A stretch of 64,000 nucleotides of DNA, from NCBI RefSeq assembly GCF_014873705.1, contig NZ_JADBDS010000002.1:1-64000 (forward strand), written 5' to 3'. This stretch comes from Mycobacterium sp. OAS707 (GTDB lineage Bacteria > Actinomycetota > Actinomycetes > Mycobacteriales > Mycobacteriaceae). The notes beneath the pieces were generated by a model that was given only the letters and a program-made list of their open reading frames with translations, was not told where the DNA came from and ran no database searches. The translations under genes and the position numbers were made by a program. This document shows, piece by piece, positions 11,415 to 20,319 of the stretch (position 1 is its first letter; each line of letters begins with the position of its first letter).

Positions 11415-12358
11415 CCACTTTTCGGTCGGCCCTCGACGACCAAGTGCAGGGCTACCTCAACCACCTCACCATCGAACGCGGGGTCGCCGCGAATACATTG
11501 AGCTCATATCGCCGCGATCTGCGCCGCTACGCCGAGCATCTGACGGTCCGCGGCATCGATGATCTGACCAAGGTGACCGAGCCGGATGTCAGCGACTTTC
11601 TGGTAGCGCTGCGCCGTGGCGATCCCGATACGAAAACCCTTCCGCTGTCTGCTGTTTCGGCAGCCCGCGCGGTGGTCGCCGTACGTGGGCTGCACCGGTT
11701 CGCGGTAGCTGAGGGACTGACCGAGGTCGACGTCGCGCGCGAGGTGAAGCCGCCGACCCCGAGCCGGCGACTGCCGAAGAGCCTGACGATCGATGAGGTG
11801 CTAGCGCTGCTCGAAGGCGCGGGCGGCGACAGTGAGGCCGACGGTCCGCTGACTCTGCGCAACCGCGCGCTGTTGGAGCTGCTGTATTCGACGGGCGCGC
11901 GCATCTCCGAGGCGGTCGGGCTCGACATCGATGACATCGACACTCAGGCACGGTCAGCGCTGCTGCGCGGCAAGGGCGGAAAGCAGCGGCTGGTGCCGAT
12001 CGGTCGGCCCGCCGTAACGGCACTCGACGCCTACCTGGTGCGCGGCCGCCCTGAGCTGGCGCGCCGCGGCCGCGGCACGCCGGCGATCTTCCTCAACGCG
12101 CGCGGCGGCCGGCTGTCACGACAGAGCGCGTGGCAGGTGCTGCAGGATTCCGCCGAGCGGGCAGGCATCACGGCCGCGGTATCGCCGCACGTGCTGCGTC
12201 ACTCGTTCGCCACCCATCTGCTCGACGGTGGCGCCGACGTCCGGGTCGTGCAGGAGCTGCTCGGCCATGCGTCGGTGACGACGACGCAGATCTACACCAT
12301 GGTCACCGTAAATGCACTGCGTGAGGTGTGGGCGGGAGCCCATCCGCGAGCGCGATAA
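11411..12358 (+). CDS. xerD: site-specific tyrosine recombinase XerD
   Basis: A 315-residue tyrosine recombinase that resolves chromosome dimers at dif with XerC. The N-terminal SAM-like core-binding domain spans about residues 8-100. The catalytic residues are visible: Arg164 (GARISEA), Lys188 (RGKGGK), His260-x-x-Arg263 (HVLRH), His286 (LLGHASV) and nucleophile Tyr295 (TQIYT). It is translationally coupled to the Nudix gene. The last 56 bases overlap the end of a convergent HTH gene. Confidence 0.95.
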
Positions 12359-12668
12359 CTGATGCAGACGTCGGCTTCCATCGCGATGCGCTGGCGACCG
12401 ACAGCCGTTGGCTGCCGATGTAGCCCTCTAGATCCTCCCGGGTCAGGAATCCGAGCCGGACTTGCAGATCTGTGAAGCTGAGTGTGAAGGCATCCGCGAG
12501 TCTGTGCAGTTCGTCGGCGTTGGGGAAGTCATCCTGCTTGACCCTGCGGTAGTAGCCGCTACTGGACATTCCGAGCGCTTGAGCGATCTGCTGGTTGGTC
12601 ACCCGACCATCCATTAAATAACTGAGTAGGGCTCCGAGGTGGCGCCCGTTTTCGTCTGTGCGGGGCAC
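12303..12668 (-). CDS. small HTH DNA-binding protein
   Basis: A 121-residue protein with a phage-repressor-like helix-turn-helix at about residues 22-43 ([22 protein letters not shown]). A helical region follows ([23 protein letters not shown]), then a basic, low-complexity tail of about 35 residues. The tail is the part read antiparallel to the end of xerD, so it may be a recent extension after loss of an earlier stop. GTG 12668 is the likely start. A perfect 20-bp palindrome lies about 95 bp upstream and could be its operator. It resembles immunity-repressor-type regulators, but I do not recognise an exact family. Confidence 0.7.
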   Translation of the reverse strand: MPRTDENGRHLGALLSYLMDGRVTNQQIAQALGMSSSGYYRRVKQDDFPNADELHRLADAFTLSFTDLQVRLGFLTREDLEGYIGSQRLSVASASRWKPTSASVIALADGLPPTPHAVHLR

Positions 12669-13045
12669 CCGGTCACGCTACCGCGATCTGCTAGCTGTGT
12701 CTACGAAAGCGTCAATAAAGGTTAAGAAAGACGCGCGTTCGTACTGCGGCCCACGAAGGGCTTGTCCCCTGTTCAGGGGACATGTGCTATCCGATTAACG
12801 ATTGCGAGATCAACTGCAGCAATGTAGCCGATGCTGAGCAAATAGTTTGCTGGATAACAGGGCCCGCGGCGCACTTCCAGTGCAGCCGCGCTCGCACGCG
12901 CGGTCCAGGCGCACGTTGAACAGTCCGGATGTGATTCCGTTGGAATGGACATGTGTGACGTCGTGACGCTGGGGCGCGCCCGGCAGGCTCAAGGTGGATT
13001 CGCTGATGCGCACCGCGAATGGCAAAGCGGATCGCGCGAGAGTTG
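12669..13045. other. 377-bp stretch without a convincing gene
   Basis: It holds the palindrome at 12763-12782 and a second hairpin at 12866-12889 (GCGGC-g-CACT-tcc-AGTG-ca-GCCGC). A 71-codon leftward open frame runs 13025 to 12810 from a TTG. That frame has no ribosome-binding site and no recognisable domain, and it ends in a cysteine-rich tail; it may be a gene remnant or chance. Base composition is less GC-biased around 12680-12740 and 12790-12860 than in the neighbouring genes, consistent with inserted or decaying DNA. Confidence 0.5.
12763..12782. promoter_or_regulatory. perfect 20-bp palindrome, candidate operator
   Basis: TGTCCCCTG TT CAGGGGACA has two exact 9-bp arms around a 2-bp centre, in a gene-free stretch about 95 bp upstream of the HTH gene. 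Short perfect dyads of this size are typical binding sites of dimeric HTH proteins. No T-run follows, which speaks against a terminator. The binding protein is not shown by the sequence. Confidence 0.5.
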
Positions 13046-13801
13046 TCAGTTGCCTAAGTATTCCGACTCCAGCACGAGGTCGGGCATCAGCGACTGATAC
13101 TCGCCGTGCGTCTTGTGCTCAACGGTGTCGAACAACTTGCCCTGCTGCTGGGTCATGAACCCCCGGTATTTCGGTGAGCCGGGAATCAGGATGTTGTCGG
13201 CGACGACGATCGATCCCCGATGCAGCCAGCCCCGGTCGATGATGCTCTGCAGGTCGGCCAGATAGGCGGCCTTGTCGTGGTCGATGAACAACAGGTCCAG
13301 CTTCCCCGCGGCGAACCCGTGCTGATCGGCCAGCGCGTCAAGCGTCAGACCGCCGTCGCCGATGGTGCCGACCACACACGTGACCCGGTCATCGACGCCG
13401 GCGTGAGCCCAAATACGCTGGGCCACTTCGGCATTGGCCTTCGAGAGCTCGACGGAAAACACCTTCGCCGAGGGCGCGGCGCGGGCGATCCGCAGCGAGC
13501 CGTAACCGCAGTAGGTGCCCAGCTCCAGCGCCACGCCGGGGTTGGCGCGGCGGACTGCCGCGTCGAGCAGCTCACCCTTCTCGTCGCCGACGTTGATCAG
13601 GAACGACTTCTCGTATGCGAATTGGTCGACCTTGGCGATCACGTCGTCGATGTCGCCCTTGCGCGCGTTGGCGACCACAAATTCGGCGGCGGCTGCCTCG
13701 CGTCCGTCGCCGATCTGACCGGTCTTGGTGATGTTGCGGGCGCCGATCGCCAGCCGCCAAAACGACCAGCGCAGGAACGGTGCCCGCTGCTTCAGACTCA
13801 T
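13046..13801 (-). CDS. SAM-dependent O-methyltransferase, catechol-OMT type (Rv1703c family)
   Basis: A 251-residue class I methyltransferase of the COMT/CmcI fold. The SAM loop is ALELGTYCGYGSLRIA, the acidic strand is KVFSVELSKANAE, and the metal-binding region DLLFIDHDKAAYLADL carries the Asp ligand expected of Mg-dependent catechol O-methyltransferases. The frame is open to GTG 13843, which would add 14 residues. ATG 13801 (MSLKQRAP) is chosen as the cleaner start; no strong ribosome-binding site decides it. It sits between xerD and parA as Rv1703c does in M. tuberculosis. Substrate unknown. Confidence 0.88.
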   Translation of the reverse strand: MSLKQRAPFLRWSFWRLAIGARNITKTGQIGDGREAAAAEFVVANARKGDIDDVIAKVDQFAYEKSFLINVGDEKGELLDAAVRRANPGVALELGTYCGYGSLRIARAAPSAKVFSVELSKANAEVAQRIWAHAGVDDRVTCVVGTIGDGGLTLDALADQHGFAAGKLDLLFIDHDKAAYLADLQSIIDRGWLHRGSIVVADNILIPGSPKYRGFMTQQQGKLFDTVEHKTHGEYQSLMPDLVLESEYLGN

Positions 13802-13940
13802 GGCGGTCAGCCTATTCGCGCGGCCACCGCGATTGGGTTCCACGTTGCCCGCGGGTCTGCCAGACCAGGCAGGTGCGCACCGTTAAACTTGCCCGGATGT
13901 TCGGAATGCCTTCAGCTTGGATGACCAGCGACGGTCGGGC

Positions 13941-14801
13941 ATGACCGACGAAGGCGGAGGCTCCGAGTTCGGTCTGACCGGTCGCCCGCCACGGACCATT
14001 CCCGAGCCCAAGCCGAAAAGCGTGCACGGGCCGGCCAAGGTCATCGCGATGTGCAACCAGAAGGGCGGCGTAGGCAAGACGACCTCGACCATCAACCTGG
14101 GCGCCAGCCTGGCCGAGTACGGCCGGCGCGTCCTTCTAGTCGACCTCGATCCGCAGGGCGCGCTCTCGGCGGGGCTGGGAGTGCCGCACTACGAGCTGGA
14201 ACACACCATCCACAACCTGCTGATCGAACCGCGGGTCTCGGTGGACAACGTGCTCATCCACACCCGGGTGCCCGGCATGGACCTGGTGCCAAGCAACATC
14301 GACCTGTCGGCAGCGGAGATCCAGTTGGTCAACGAGGTGGGTCGCGAGCAGTCACTGGCCCGCGCGCTGTACCCGGTGCTTGATCGCTACGACTACGTGC
14401 TGATCGACTGCCAGCCGTCGCTGGGTCTGCTCACGGTGAATGGGCTGGCGTGCAGTGACGGTGTGATCATCCCGACCGAATGCGAGTTCTTCTCGCTGCG
14501 CGGGCTGGCGTTGCTGACCGACACCGTCGACAAGGTTCGTGACCGGCTGAACCCCAAGCTCTCGATCAGCGGCATCCTGATCACCCGCTTCGACACCCGA
14601 ACCGTCAACGCCCGCGAAGTGATGGCCCGCGTGATCGAGAGGTTCGGCGATCTGGTGTTCGACACTGTGATCACCCGCACGGTGCGTTTCCCCGAGACGA
14701 GCGTCGCGGGGGAGCCGATCACCACATGGGCGCCGAAATCCGGTGGGGCCGAAGCATATCGGTCATTGGCGCGCGAGGTCATCGACCGGTTCGGCGCGTG
14801 A
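13941..14801 (+). CDS. parA: ParA/MinD-type ATPase preceding scpA (Rv1708 family)
   Basis: A 286-residue P-loop ATPase with the deviant Walker A KGGVGKTT (41-48), A' motif DLDPQG and Walker B VLIDCQPS. It has a Gly/Pro-rich leader (residues 1-32, with GLTGRPPRTIPEP). It is the second, non-oriC ParA of mycobacteria (Rv1708), encoded directly before scpA-scpB, so a role in chromosome organisation or segregation is likely. ATG 13941 is chosen; an in-frame TTG at 13917 would add eight residues. The stop overlaps the scpA GTG. Confidence 0.9.
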   Translation: MTDEGGGSEFGLTGRPPRTIPEPKPKSVHGPAKVIAMCNQKGGVGKTTSTINLGASLAEYGRRVLLVDLDPQGALSAGLGVPHYELEHTIHNLLIEPRVSVDNVLIHTRVPGMDLVPSNIDLSAAEIQLVNEVGREQSLARALYPVLDRYDYVLIDCQPSLGLLTVNGLACSDGVIIPTECEFFSLRGLALLTDTVDKVRDRLNPKLSISGILITRFDTRTVNAREVMARVIERFGDLVFDTVITRTVRFPETSVAGEPITTWAPKSGGAEAYRSLAREVIDRFGA

Positions 14802-15625
14802 ACGACGTCCAGTCGACGCCGGAGGAGCAGACCCAGCAGAGCGGCTTCCAGGTCCGGCTGAGCAATTTCGAGGGTCCGTTCGATCTGCTGCTGCAGCTGA
14901 TCTTCGCGCACCGCCTCGACGTCACCGAGGTGGCGCTGCATCAGGTGACCGACGAATTCATCGCGTACACCAAGGCGATCGGCCCGCAGATGGAGCTGGA
15001 CGAGACGACGGCGTTCCTCGTCGTCGCGGCCACGCTTCTTGACCTCAAGGCCGCGCGGCTGCTGCCCGCCGGGGAGATCCACGACGAGGACGATCTCGCG
15101 CTCCTCGAGGTCCGCGATCTGCTGTTCGCCCGCCTCCTGCAGTACCGGGCGTTCAAGCACGTCGCCGAGATGTTCGCCGAACTCGAGGCCGCTGCGCTGC
15201 GCAGCTATCCAAGGGCGGTGGCGCTGGAGAAGCGCTACGAGGACCTGCTGCCCGAGGTGATGCTTGGCGTCGACGCCGAGAGCTTCGCCGAGATCGCCGC
15301 GGCAGCGTTCACGCCGCGTCCCGTGCCGACCGTCGGCACCGACCACCTGCATCAGGTGGTGGTGTCGGTGCCAGAGCAGGTCACCAATCTGATGAACCTG
15401 CTGGAGAGCCGCGGCATCGGGCAGTGGGCGTCGTTCTCCGAGCTGGTCGCCGACTGTGGGGCCTCGATCGAGATCGTGGGCCGCTTCCTGGCGCTGCTCG
15501 AGCTGTACCGTGCGCGGGCGGTAGCATTCGAGCAATCAGAACCGCTTGGTGTGCTCCAGGTTTCGTGGACCGGAGAGCGGCCCACCAACGACCACCTCGC
15601 GGCGGAAGTGGACCGATATGACTGA
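14798..15625 (+). CDS. scpA: segregation and condensation protein A
   Basis: A 275-residue kleisin subunit of the SMC-ScpAB condensin. The N-terminal kleisin motif FQVRLSNFEGPFDLLLQLI (about residues 14-32) binds the SMC neck. A variable acidic/helical middle follows, then a C-terminal winged helix. GTG 14798 overlaps the parA stop (GTGA); the frame open to 14726 only shadows parA. The gene overlaps scpB by 8 bases, indicating coupled translation of the two partners. Confidence 0.95.
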   Translation: MNDVQSTPEEQTQQSGFQVRLSNFEGPFDLLLQLIFAHRLDVTEVALHQVTDEFIAYTKAIGPQMELDETTAFLVVAATLLDLKAARLLPAGEIHDEDDLALLEVRDLLFARLLQYRAFKHVAEMFAELEAAALRSYPRAVALEKRYEDLLPEVMLGVDAESFAEIAAAAFTPRPVPTVGTDHLHQVVVSVPEQVTNLMNLLESRGIGQWASFSELVADCGASIEIVGRFLALLELYRARAVAFEQSEPLGVLQVSWTGERPTNDHLAAEVDRYD

Positions 15626-16334
15626 AGAAGTTCCGAACGACATCACCACCGACCTTCCCGCGGATCTCGACCTCGGCATCGACGTCGCGACGGCACCGGA
15701 GCTCGAGGATTCCGAGCTCGGCGCGGCGCTCGAGGCGCTGCTGCTGGTAGTGGACACCCCGGTGACGGTGGATCAGCTGGCCGCCGCGACCGATCAGCCG
15801 GCCTACCGGGTGGCGGCCAAGCTGCAGGTGATGGCCGACGAGCTGGCGGCCCGGGAGAGCGGCATCGATCTGCGCGAAGCCGCAGGCGGCTGGCGGATGT
15901 ACACCCGCGCGCGGTTCGCGCCGTATGTGGAGCGGCTCCTACTAGACGGCGCCCGGTCGAAGCTGACGCGGGCGGCGCTGGAGACGTTGGCGGTGGTCGC
16001 GTACCGGCAGCCGGTGACGCGGGCCCGGGTCAGTGCGGTGCGTGGCGTGAACGTCGATGCGGTGATGCGCACGCTGCTGGCGCGCGGGCTGATCACCGAG
16101 GCCGGCGTCGATCCGGATAGCGGCGCGGTGACCTTCGCGACCACCGAGCTGTTTCTCGAGCGCCTGGGTCTGACGTCGTTGACAGACCTACCGGACATCG
16201 CGCCACTGTTGCCCGACGTCGACGTGATCGACGATCTGAGCGAAACCCTCAGCGAAGAGCCACGTTTCATGAAGCTCAACGGCGGGGCGCCGGCAGGAGA
16301 CGCGCCCATGTCGTTCGACGTAGACCAGGAGTGA
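15618..16334 (+). CDS. scpB: segregation and condensation protein B
   Basis: A 238-residue ScpB with two winged-helix domains (ELGAALEALLLVVDTPVTVDQLA..., then LETLAVVAYRQPVTRARVSAVRGVN, the family hallmark at about residues 121-145). It dimerises and binds ScpA in the SMC complex. The N-terminal 30 residues are acidic and probably disordered, as is the C-terminal extension after about residue 195. ATG 15618 lies inside the end of scpA. rluB starts 1 base after its stop. Confidence 0.95.
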   Translation: MTEEVPNDITTDLPADLDLGIDVATAPELEDSELGAALEALLLVVDTPVTVDQLAAATDQPAYRVAAKLQVMADELAARESGIDLREAAGGWRMYTRARFAPYVERLLLDGARSKLTRAALETLAVVAYRQPVTRARVSAVRGVNVDAVMRTLLARGLITEAGVDPDSGAVTFATTELFLERLGLTSLTDLPDIAPLLPDVDVIDDLSETLSEEPRFMKLNGGAPAGDAPMSFDVDQE

Positions 16335-16335
16335 A

Positions 16336-17079
16336 ATGGTCGCCTCTGAGGGCGTGCGTCTGCAGAAAGTGTTGTCGCAGGCCGGAATTGCGTCGCGCCG
16401 CGTCGCCGAGAAGATGATCCTCGACGGCCGGGTCGAAGTCGACGACAGGATCGTCACCGAATTGGGCACCCGCGTGGACCCCGACGTCTCGGTGATCCGC
16501 GTCGACGGGGCACGGGTGAGCGTTGACGACACGTTGGTGCACTTGGCGATCAACAAACCGAAGGGTATGCACTCCACCATGTCCGACGATCGGGGCCGGC
16601 CCTGTGTCGGCGACCTCGTCGAGCATCGAGTGCGCGGCAACAAGAAGCTGTTTCACGTCGGAAGACTGGACGCCGACACGGAGGGGCTGATGCTGCTGAC
16701 CAACGACGGCGAGCTCGCACATCGGCTGATGCACCCGTCGTTCGAGGTCCCCAAGACTTATCTGGCAACGGTCGACGGCGCAGTGCCGCGCGGGCTGGGC
16801 CGTAAGCTGCGCGACGGCATCGAGTTGGACGACGGACCGGCGCGCGTCGACGATTTCGCTTTGGTCGACAAGGTGCCCGGCAAGACGTTGGTGAGAGTGA
16901 CGCTGCACGAAGGTCGTAAGCGAATCGTGCGACGAATGCTGGCTGCCGTCGGGCATCCGGTACTGGAGTTGGTACGCACCGATATCGGCTCGGTGTCGTT
17001 AGGCGACCAGCGCCCGGGCAGCATCCGGGTGCTGAGCCAAAAGGAGGTAGGGGAGTTGTACAAGGCGGTGGGCCTGTGA
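16336..17079 (+). CDS. rluB: 23S rRNA pseudouridine synthase, RluB type
   Basis: A 247-residue RsuA-family pseudouridine synthase. It has an N-terminal S4 domain (residues 5-62, [20 protein letters not shown]) and a catalytic domain with the signature [11 protein letters not shown] and catalytic Asp112. The C-terminal [10 protein letters not shown] motif is also typical. It is predicted to modify 23S rRNA near position 2605. The gene sits tightly between scpB and cmk in the conserved segregation/translation operon. Confidence 0.93.
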   Translation: MVASEGVRLQKVLSQAGIASRRVAEKMILDGRVEVDDRIVTELGTRVDPDVSVIRVDGARVSVDDTLVHLAINKPKGMHSTMSDDRGRPCVGDLVEHRVRGNKKLFHVGRLDADTEGLMLLTNDGELAHRLMHPSFEVPKTYLATVDGAVPRGLGRKLRDGIELDDGPARVDDFALVDKVPGKTLVRVTLHEGRKRIVRRMLAAVGHPVLELVRTDIGSVSLGDQRPGSIRVLSQKEVGELYKAVGL

Positions 17080-17762
17080 GCTCCTCACTCGTGGTCGCGG
17101 TCGACGGACCCGCAGGTACTGGAAAGTCTTCGGTATCAAGAGGTTTGGCTCGGTCGCTGGATGCCCGCTATCTGGACACCGGCGCGATGTACCGGATCGT
17201 GACGCTGGCGGTGCTTCGGGCGGGCGTGTCACTCGAGGACGTCGCTGGCATAGGCGCAACGGCGACTGCTGCGGACCTTGCCGTGGGGTATGACCCTGAT
17301 GAAGACCGTTCTTACCTTGCCGGAGAGGATGTTTCGGCCGAGATACGCGGCGACGAGGTGACCAAAGCGGTGTCGGCAGTTTCGGCGGTGCCCGCGGTGA
17401 GGACCCGGCTGGTGCAGTTGCAGCGCGAACTGGCGGCAGGGCAGGGCAGCGTTGTGGTCGAGGGCCGTGACATCGGCACGGTGGTGCTACCCAACGCCGA
17501 CGTGAAGATCTTCCTGACCGCTTCGGCCGAGGAGCGCGCGCGACGACGCAACGACCAGAACATCGCGTCCGGGCTGGCGTCTGACTACGACGCCGTGCTG
17601 GCCGACGTGAAGCGCCGGGATCACCTGGATTCGACGCGGGCGGTGTCTCCGCTGCGGGCCGCCGACGACGCTTTGGTCGTCGACACCAGCGATATGACCG
17701 AGTCGCAGGTCGTCGCGCATCTGCTGGAACTGGTCAAGCAGCGCGCCGGGGCTTCGCGATGA
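17076..17762 (+). CDS. cmk: cytidylate kinase
   Basis: A 228-residue CMP/dCMP kinase. P-loop [16 protein letters not shown] at residues 9-24, DTGAMYR nucleotide-binding segment, and [18 protein letters not shown] with the conserved CMP-binding arginine/aspartate. The lid is RRNDQN. GTG 17076 overlaps the rluB stop and the stop overlaps the der ATG, so rluB-cmk-der form one translationally linked unit. Confidence 0.95.
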   Translation: MSSSLVVAVDGPAGTGKSSVSRGLARSLDARYLDTGAMYRIVTLAVLRAGVSLEDVAGIGATATAADLAVGYDPDEDRSYLAGEDVSAEIRGDEVTKAVSAVSAVPAVRTRLVQLQRELAAGQGSVVVEGRDIGTVVLPNADVKIFLTASAEERARRRNDQNIASGLASDYDAVLADVKRRDHLDSTRAVSPLRAADDALVVDTSDMTESQVVAHLLELVKQRAGASR

Positions 17763-19162
17763 GCGATGGAACGTGGGCCGATGAAAGTGATTGGGAGCTA
17801 GGCGCGGAAGACGTCGCGGAGGCGATCGAGGAGGCCGCGGCTCCGCCGCCTGTGGTGGCAATTGTGGGTCGCCCGAACGTCGGCAAGTCGACGTTGGTGA
17901 ACAGGATCCTGGGCCGTCGCGAAGCCGTGGTGCAGGACGTCCCTGGCGTGACGCGCGACCGGGTTTCCTACGACGCGCTGTGGTCGGGCCGGCGGTTCGT
18001 GGTGCAGGACACCGGCGGATGGGAGCCGGACGCAAAAGGCTTGCAGCAGTTGGTGGCCGAGCAAGCATCGGTGGCGATGCGCACAGCCGACGCGATCGTC
18101 TTCGTGGTCGATTCGACCGTCGGGGCTACGACGGCCGACGAGGCGGCGGCCCGGTTGCTGCAACGCTCGGGCAAGCCAGTTTTCTTGGCGGCCAACAAGG
18201 TTGACAATGAACGCGGTGAGGCCGACGCGGCCGAGCTGTGGTCGTTGGGCCTGGGGGAGCCGCATCCGGTCAGCGCGATACACGGCCGTGGCGTTGCCGA
18301 TCTGCTGGACAAGGTCACCGAGGCCCTTCCCGCGGTGTCGGAGATGGCGTCCGGCGGCGGCGGTCCGCGCCGAGTCGCCTTGATAGGCAAGCCGAATGTG
18401 GGCAAGAGTTCGCTGCTGAATCGGCTGGCCGGTGACGAGCGCTCGGTGGTGCACGATGTGGCGGGCACGACGGTCGACCCGGTCGACTCGCTGATCGAGA
18501 TGGACGGCAAGGTCTGGCGTTTCGTCGACACCGCGGGACTGCGGCGCAAGGTCGGTCAGGCCAGCGGGCACGAGTTCTACGCCTCCGTGCGCACGCACGG
18601 TGCAATCGATGCCGCCGAGGTCGCCATCGTGCTGATCGACGCCTCGCAGCCGCTGACCGAGCAGGACCAGAGGGTGCTGACGATGGTGATCGAGGCTGGC
18701 CGGGCCCTGGTGTTGGCGTTCAACAAATGGGACCTGGTTGACGAGGACCGGCGTTATCTGCTGGATCGCGAGATCGACTTGCAGCTGTCGCAGCTGCAAT
18801 GGGCGCCGCGGGTGAACATTTCGGCGAAGACGGGCCGGGCCGTGCAGAAGCTGGTGCCTGCGCTGGAGACGTCGCTGGCGTCGTGGGACACCCGAGTGCC
18901 GACGGGGCGGCTGAACACCTTCCTCAAGGAGGTCGTGGCGGCGACGCCGCCGCCCGTGCGGGGAGGCAAGCAGCCGCGAATTCTGTTCGCCACGCAGGCG
19001 ACTGCGCGACCGCCGACGTTTGTGTTGTTCACCACAGGGTTCCTCGAGGCCGGCTATCGGAGGTTCCTTGAGCGGCGGTTACGCGAGACCTTCGGATTCG
19101 AGGGCAGCCCGATCAGGATCAACGTCAGGGTGCGGGAAAAGAGGGGCGCCAAGTCTCGATAG
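17759..19162 (+). CDS. der: ribosome biogenesis GTPase Der (EngA)
   Basis: A 467-residue essential GTPase of 50S assembly with two tandem G domains. The first has G1 GRPNVGKST (37-45) and NKVD; the second has G1 GKPNVGKSS (210-218) and NKWD. A KH-like C-terminal domain ends in [16 protein letters not shown] short acidic N-terminal extension (about 30 residues) precedes the first domain, as is usual in actinobacteria. Confidence 0.97.
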   Translation: MSDGTWADESDWELGAEDVAEAIEEAAAPPPVVAIVGRPNVGKSTLVNRILGRREAVVQDVPGVTRDRVSYDALWSGRRFVVQDTGGWEPDAKGLQQLVAEQASVAMRTADAIVFVVDSTVGATTADEAAARLLQRSGKPVFLAANKVDNERGEADAAELWSLGLGEPHPVSAIHGRGVADLLDKVTEALPAVSEMASGGGGPRRVALIGKPNVGKSSLLNRLAGDERSVVHDVAGTTVDPVDSLIEMDGKVWRFVDTAGLRRKVGQASGHEFYASVRTHGAIDAAEVAIVLIDASQPLTEQDQRVLTMVIEAGRALVLAFNKWDLVDEDRRYLLDREIDLQLSQLQWAPRVNISAKTGRAVQKLVPALETSLASWDTRVPTGRLNTFLKEVVAATPPPVRGGKQPRILFATQATARPPTFVLFTTGFLEAGYRRFLERRLRETFGFEGSPIRINVRVREKRGAKSR

Positions 19163-19172
19163 GGTTGGGCAA

Positions 19173-19955
19173 ATGCCCGTCTCGCACATGATCCTGATCG
19201 CCCTGGCGGGCGTCGGGGCGGGGGCTATCAATGCGATCGTCGGCTCCGGCACGCTGATCACCTTCCCGACCCTCGTGGCGCTGGGATATCCACCGGTGAC
19301 CGCGACGATGTCGAACGCGGTCGGCCTGGTGGCCGGCGGTGTGTCGGGGACGTGGGGATATCGGCGCGAATTGCGCGGCCAATGGCATCGACTCCGATGG
19401 CAGATACCTGCGTCCTTGGTCGGCGCGCTGTTGGGGTCGTGGCTGCTGCTGCACCTGCCGGAAAAGGTGTTCGAGAAGGTCGTGCCGGTGCTGCTGGTGC
19501 TCGCGCTGGGCCTGGTCGTCATCGGTCCGAAGATCCAGGAGTGGGCGCGGCGGCGAGCGGAGCTGTCCGGGCAGTCGCCCGAACATGTGAGCGGCCGGCG
19601 GATGGCGGCTCTGGTGTTCGGGACCTTCGCGATCGGGATCTACGGCGGATACTTCACGGCCGCACAGGGCATCATGCTGATCGCGGCGATGAGTGCGCTG
19701 CTGCCGGAAGACATGCAGCGGATGAATGCGGCCAAGAATCTGCTGTCGCTGTTGGTGAACATCGTGGCTGCGGTGGCGTACACGCTCGTCGCATTCGACC
19801 GGATCAGCTGGGCGGCGGCGGGATTGATCGCGGCCGGCTCGTTGATCGGTGGATTCCTCGGCGCGCATTACGGACGGCGGCTCTCGCCCACGGCGCTGCG
19901 GACAGCGATCGTGATGGTCGGCGCGATCGGGCTCTATCGACTGGTAACCGTTTAG
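19173..19955 (+). CDS. TauE/SafE-family membrane permease
   Basis: A 260-residue integral membrane protein of the sulfite exporter TauE/SafE family (PF01925), with about eight hydrophobic segments and the repeated family signature (GVGAGAINAIVGSGTLITFPTLVALGYPP near the start, GIYGGYFTAAQGIMLIA in the second half). Family members move sulfite, taurine-derived or other small anions; the substrate here is unknown. ATG 19173 begins 10 bases after the der stop; the frame open to 19020 shadows der. It may be transcribed with der. Confidence 0.9.
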   Translation: MPVSHMILIALAGVGAGAINAIVGSGTLITFPTLVALGYPPVTATMSNAVGLVAGGVSGTWGYRRELRGQWHRLRWQIPASLVGALLGSWLLLHLPEKVFEKVVPVLLVLALGLVVIGPKIQEWARRRAELSGQSPEHVSGRRMAALVFGTFAIGIYGGYFTAAQGIMLIAAMSALLPEDMQRMNAAKNLLSLLVNIVAAVAYTLVAFDRISWAAAGLIAAGSLIGGFLGAHYGRRLSPTALRTAIVMVGAIGLYRLVTV

Positions 19956-20014
19956 GGCGCGGAGGCGGTCTGCGGTAGGCTTTCGACCTGCTGCCGGCGA
20001 TCCTGGCAGCACCG

Positions 20015-20091
20015 CGGGCTGTGGCGCAGTTTGGTAGCGCACTTGACTGGGGGTCAAGTGGTCGCAGGTTCAAATCCTGTCAGCCCGACCA
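20015..20091 (+). tRNA. tRNA-Pro (anticodon GGG)
   Basis: A 77-nt cloverleaf. The acceptor stem is CGGGCTG with CAGCCCG, followed by A and an encoded CCA (20089-20091). The D arm is TGGCGCAGTTTGGTAGCGCA. The anticodon stem is CTTGA/TCAAG with loop CTGGGGG, giving anticodon GGG for CCC codons. The T arm is CAGGTTCAAATCCTG. A terminator follows at once. An integrase fossil lies on the opposite strand against its 3' end. Confidence 0.97.
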
Positions 20092-20275
20092 AGCTCAGAG
20101 GCGGCTTCCGAGATTCGGCAGCCGCTTTTTTCATGCCGTACCGCCATTTCAAATCGCCATCCGAGCGCATCGCGAAGTCCATTGGCTGCCATCCGCGCGG
20201 CGTCGCCACTGGTGTGCCCGTAGAGATCACCGGGGACGCTGATCGACGCATGGCCGAGTAGGTCAACCTCATTGA
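20070..20275 (-). pseudogene. fossil C-terminus of a phage-type tyrosine integrase
   Basis: The leftward frame reads LLGHASISVPGDLYGHTSGDAARMAANGLRDALG at about 20160-20262. This is the C-terminal end of actinobacterial phage or ICE integrases: GH of the catalytic box, then the nucleophile Tyr in DLYGH and the trailing helix. Nothing before it matches an integrase, so the N-terminal domain and the upstream Arg and His-x-x-Arg boxes are missing. The frame runs into tRNA-Pro. This is what is left when an element integrated at the tRNA 3' end has been lost. Confidence 0.65.
20101..20131 (+). terminator. intrinsic terminator after tRNA-Pro
   Basis: GCGGCT (20101-20106) pairs with AGCCGC (20120-20125), with an inner CCGA/TCGG helix, and six T follow at 20126-20131. 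This is a classic stem plus U-tract, which is uncommon in this genus, placed 9 bases after the tRNA. Confidence 0.85.
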
Positions 20276-20282
20276 AAGACGC

Positions 20283-20313
20283 TTGACCCTCCCCCTGGGG
20301 GAAACTCCACTGT
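20283..20313 (+). promoter_or_regulatory. MerR-type promoter of the NTF2/SDR operon
   Basis: A -35 element TTGACC (20283-20288) is followed, after a 19-bp spacer, by CACTGT (20308-20313). The spacer contains the perfect palindrome TCCCCC-T-GGGGGA (20290-20302). A long 19-bp spacer filled by an operator is the hallmark of MerR-activated promoters. Only 6 bases separate the -10 from the ATG at 20320, so the mRNA is probably leaderless. The MerR gene at 21676-22566 is the obvious candidate regulator. Confidence 0.65.
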
Positions 20314-20319
20314 GGCGGT

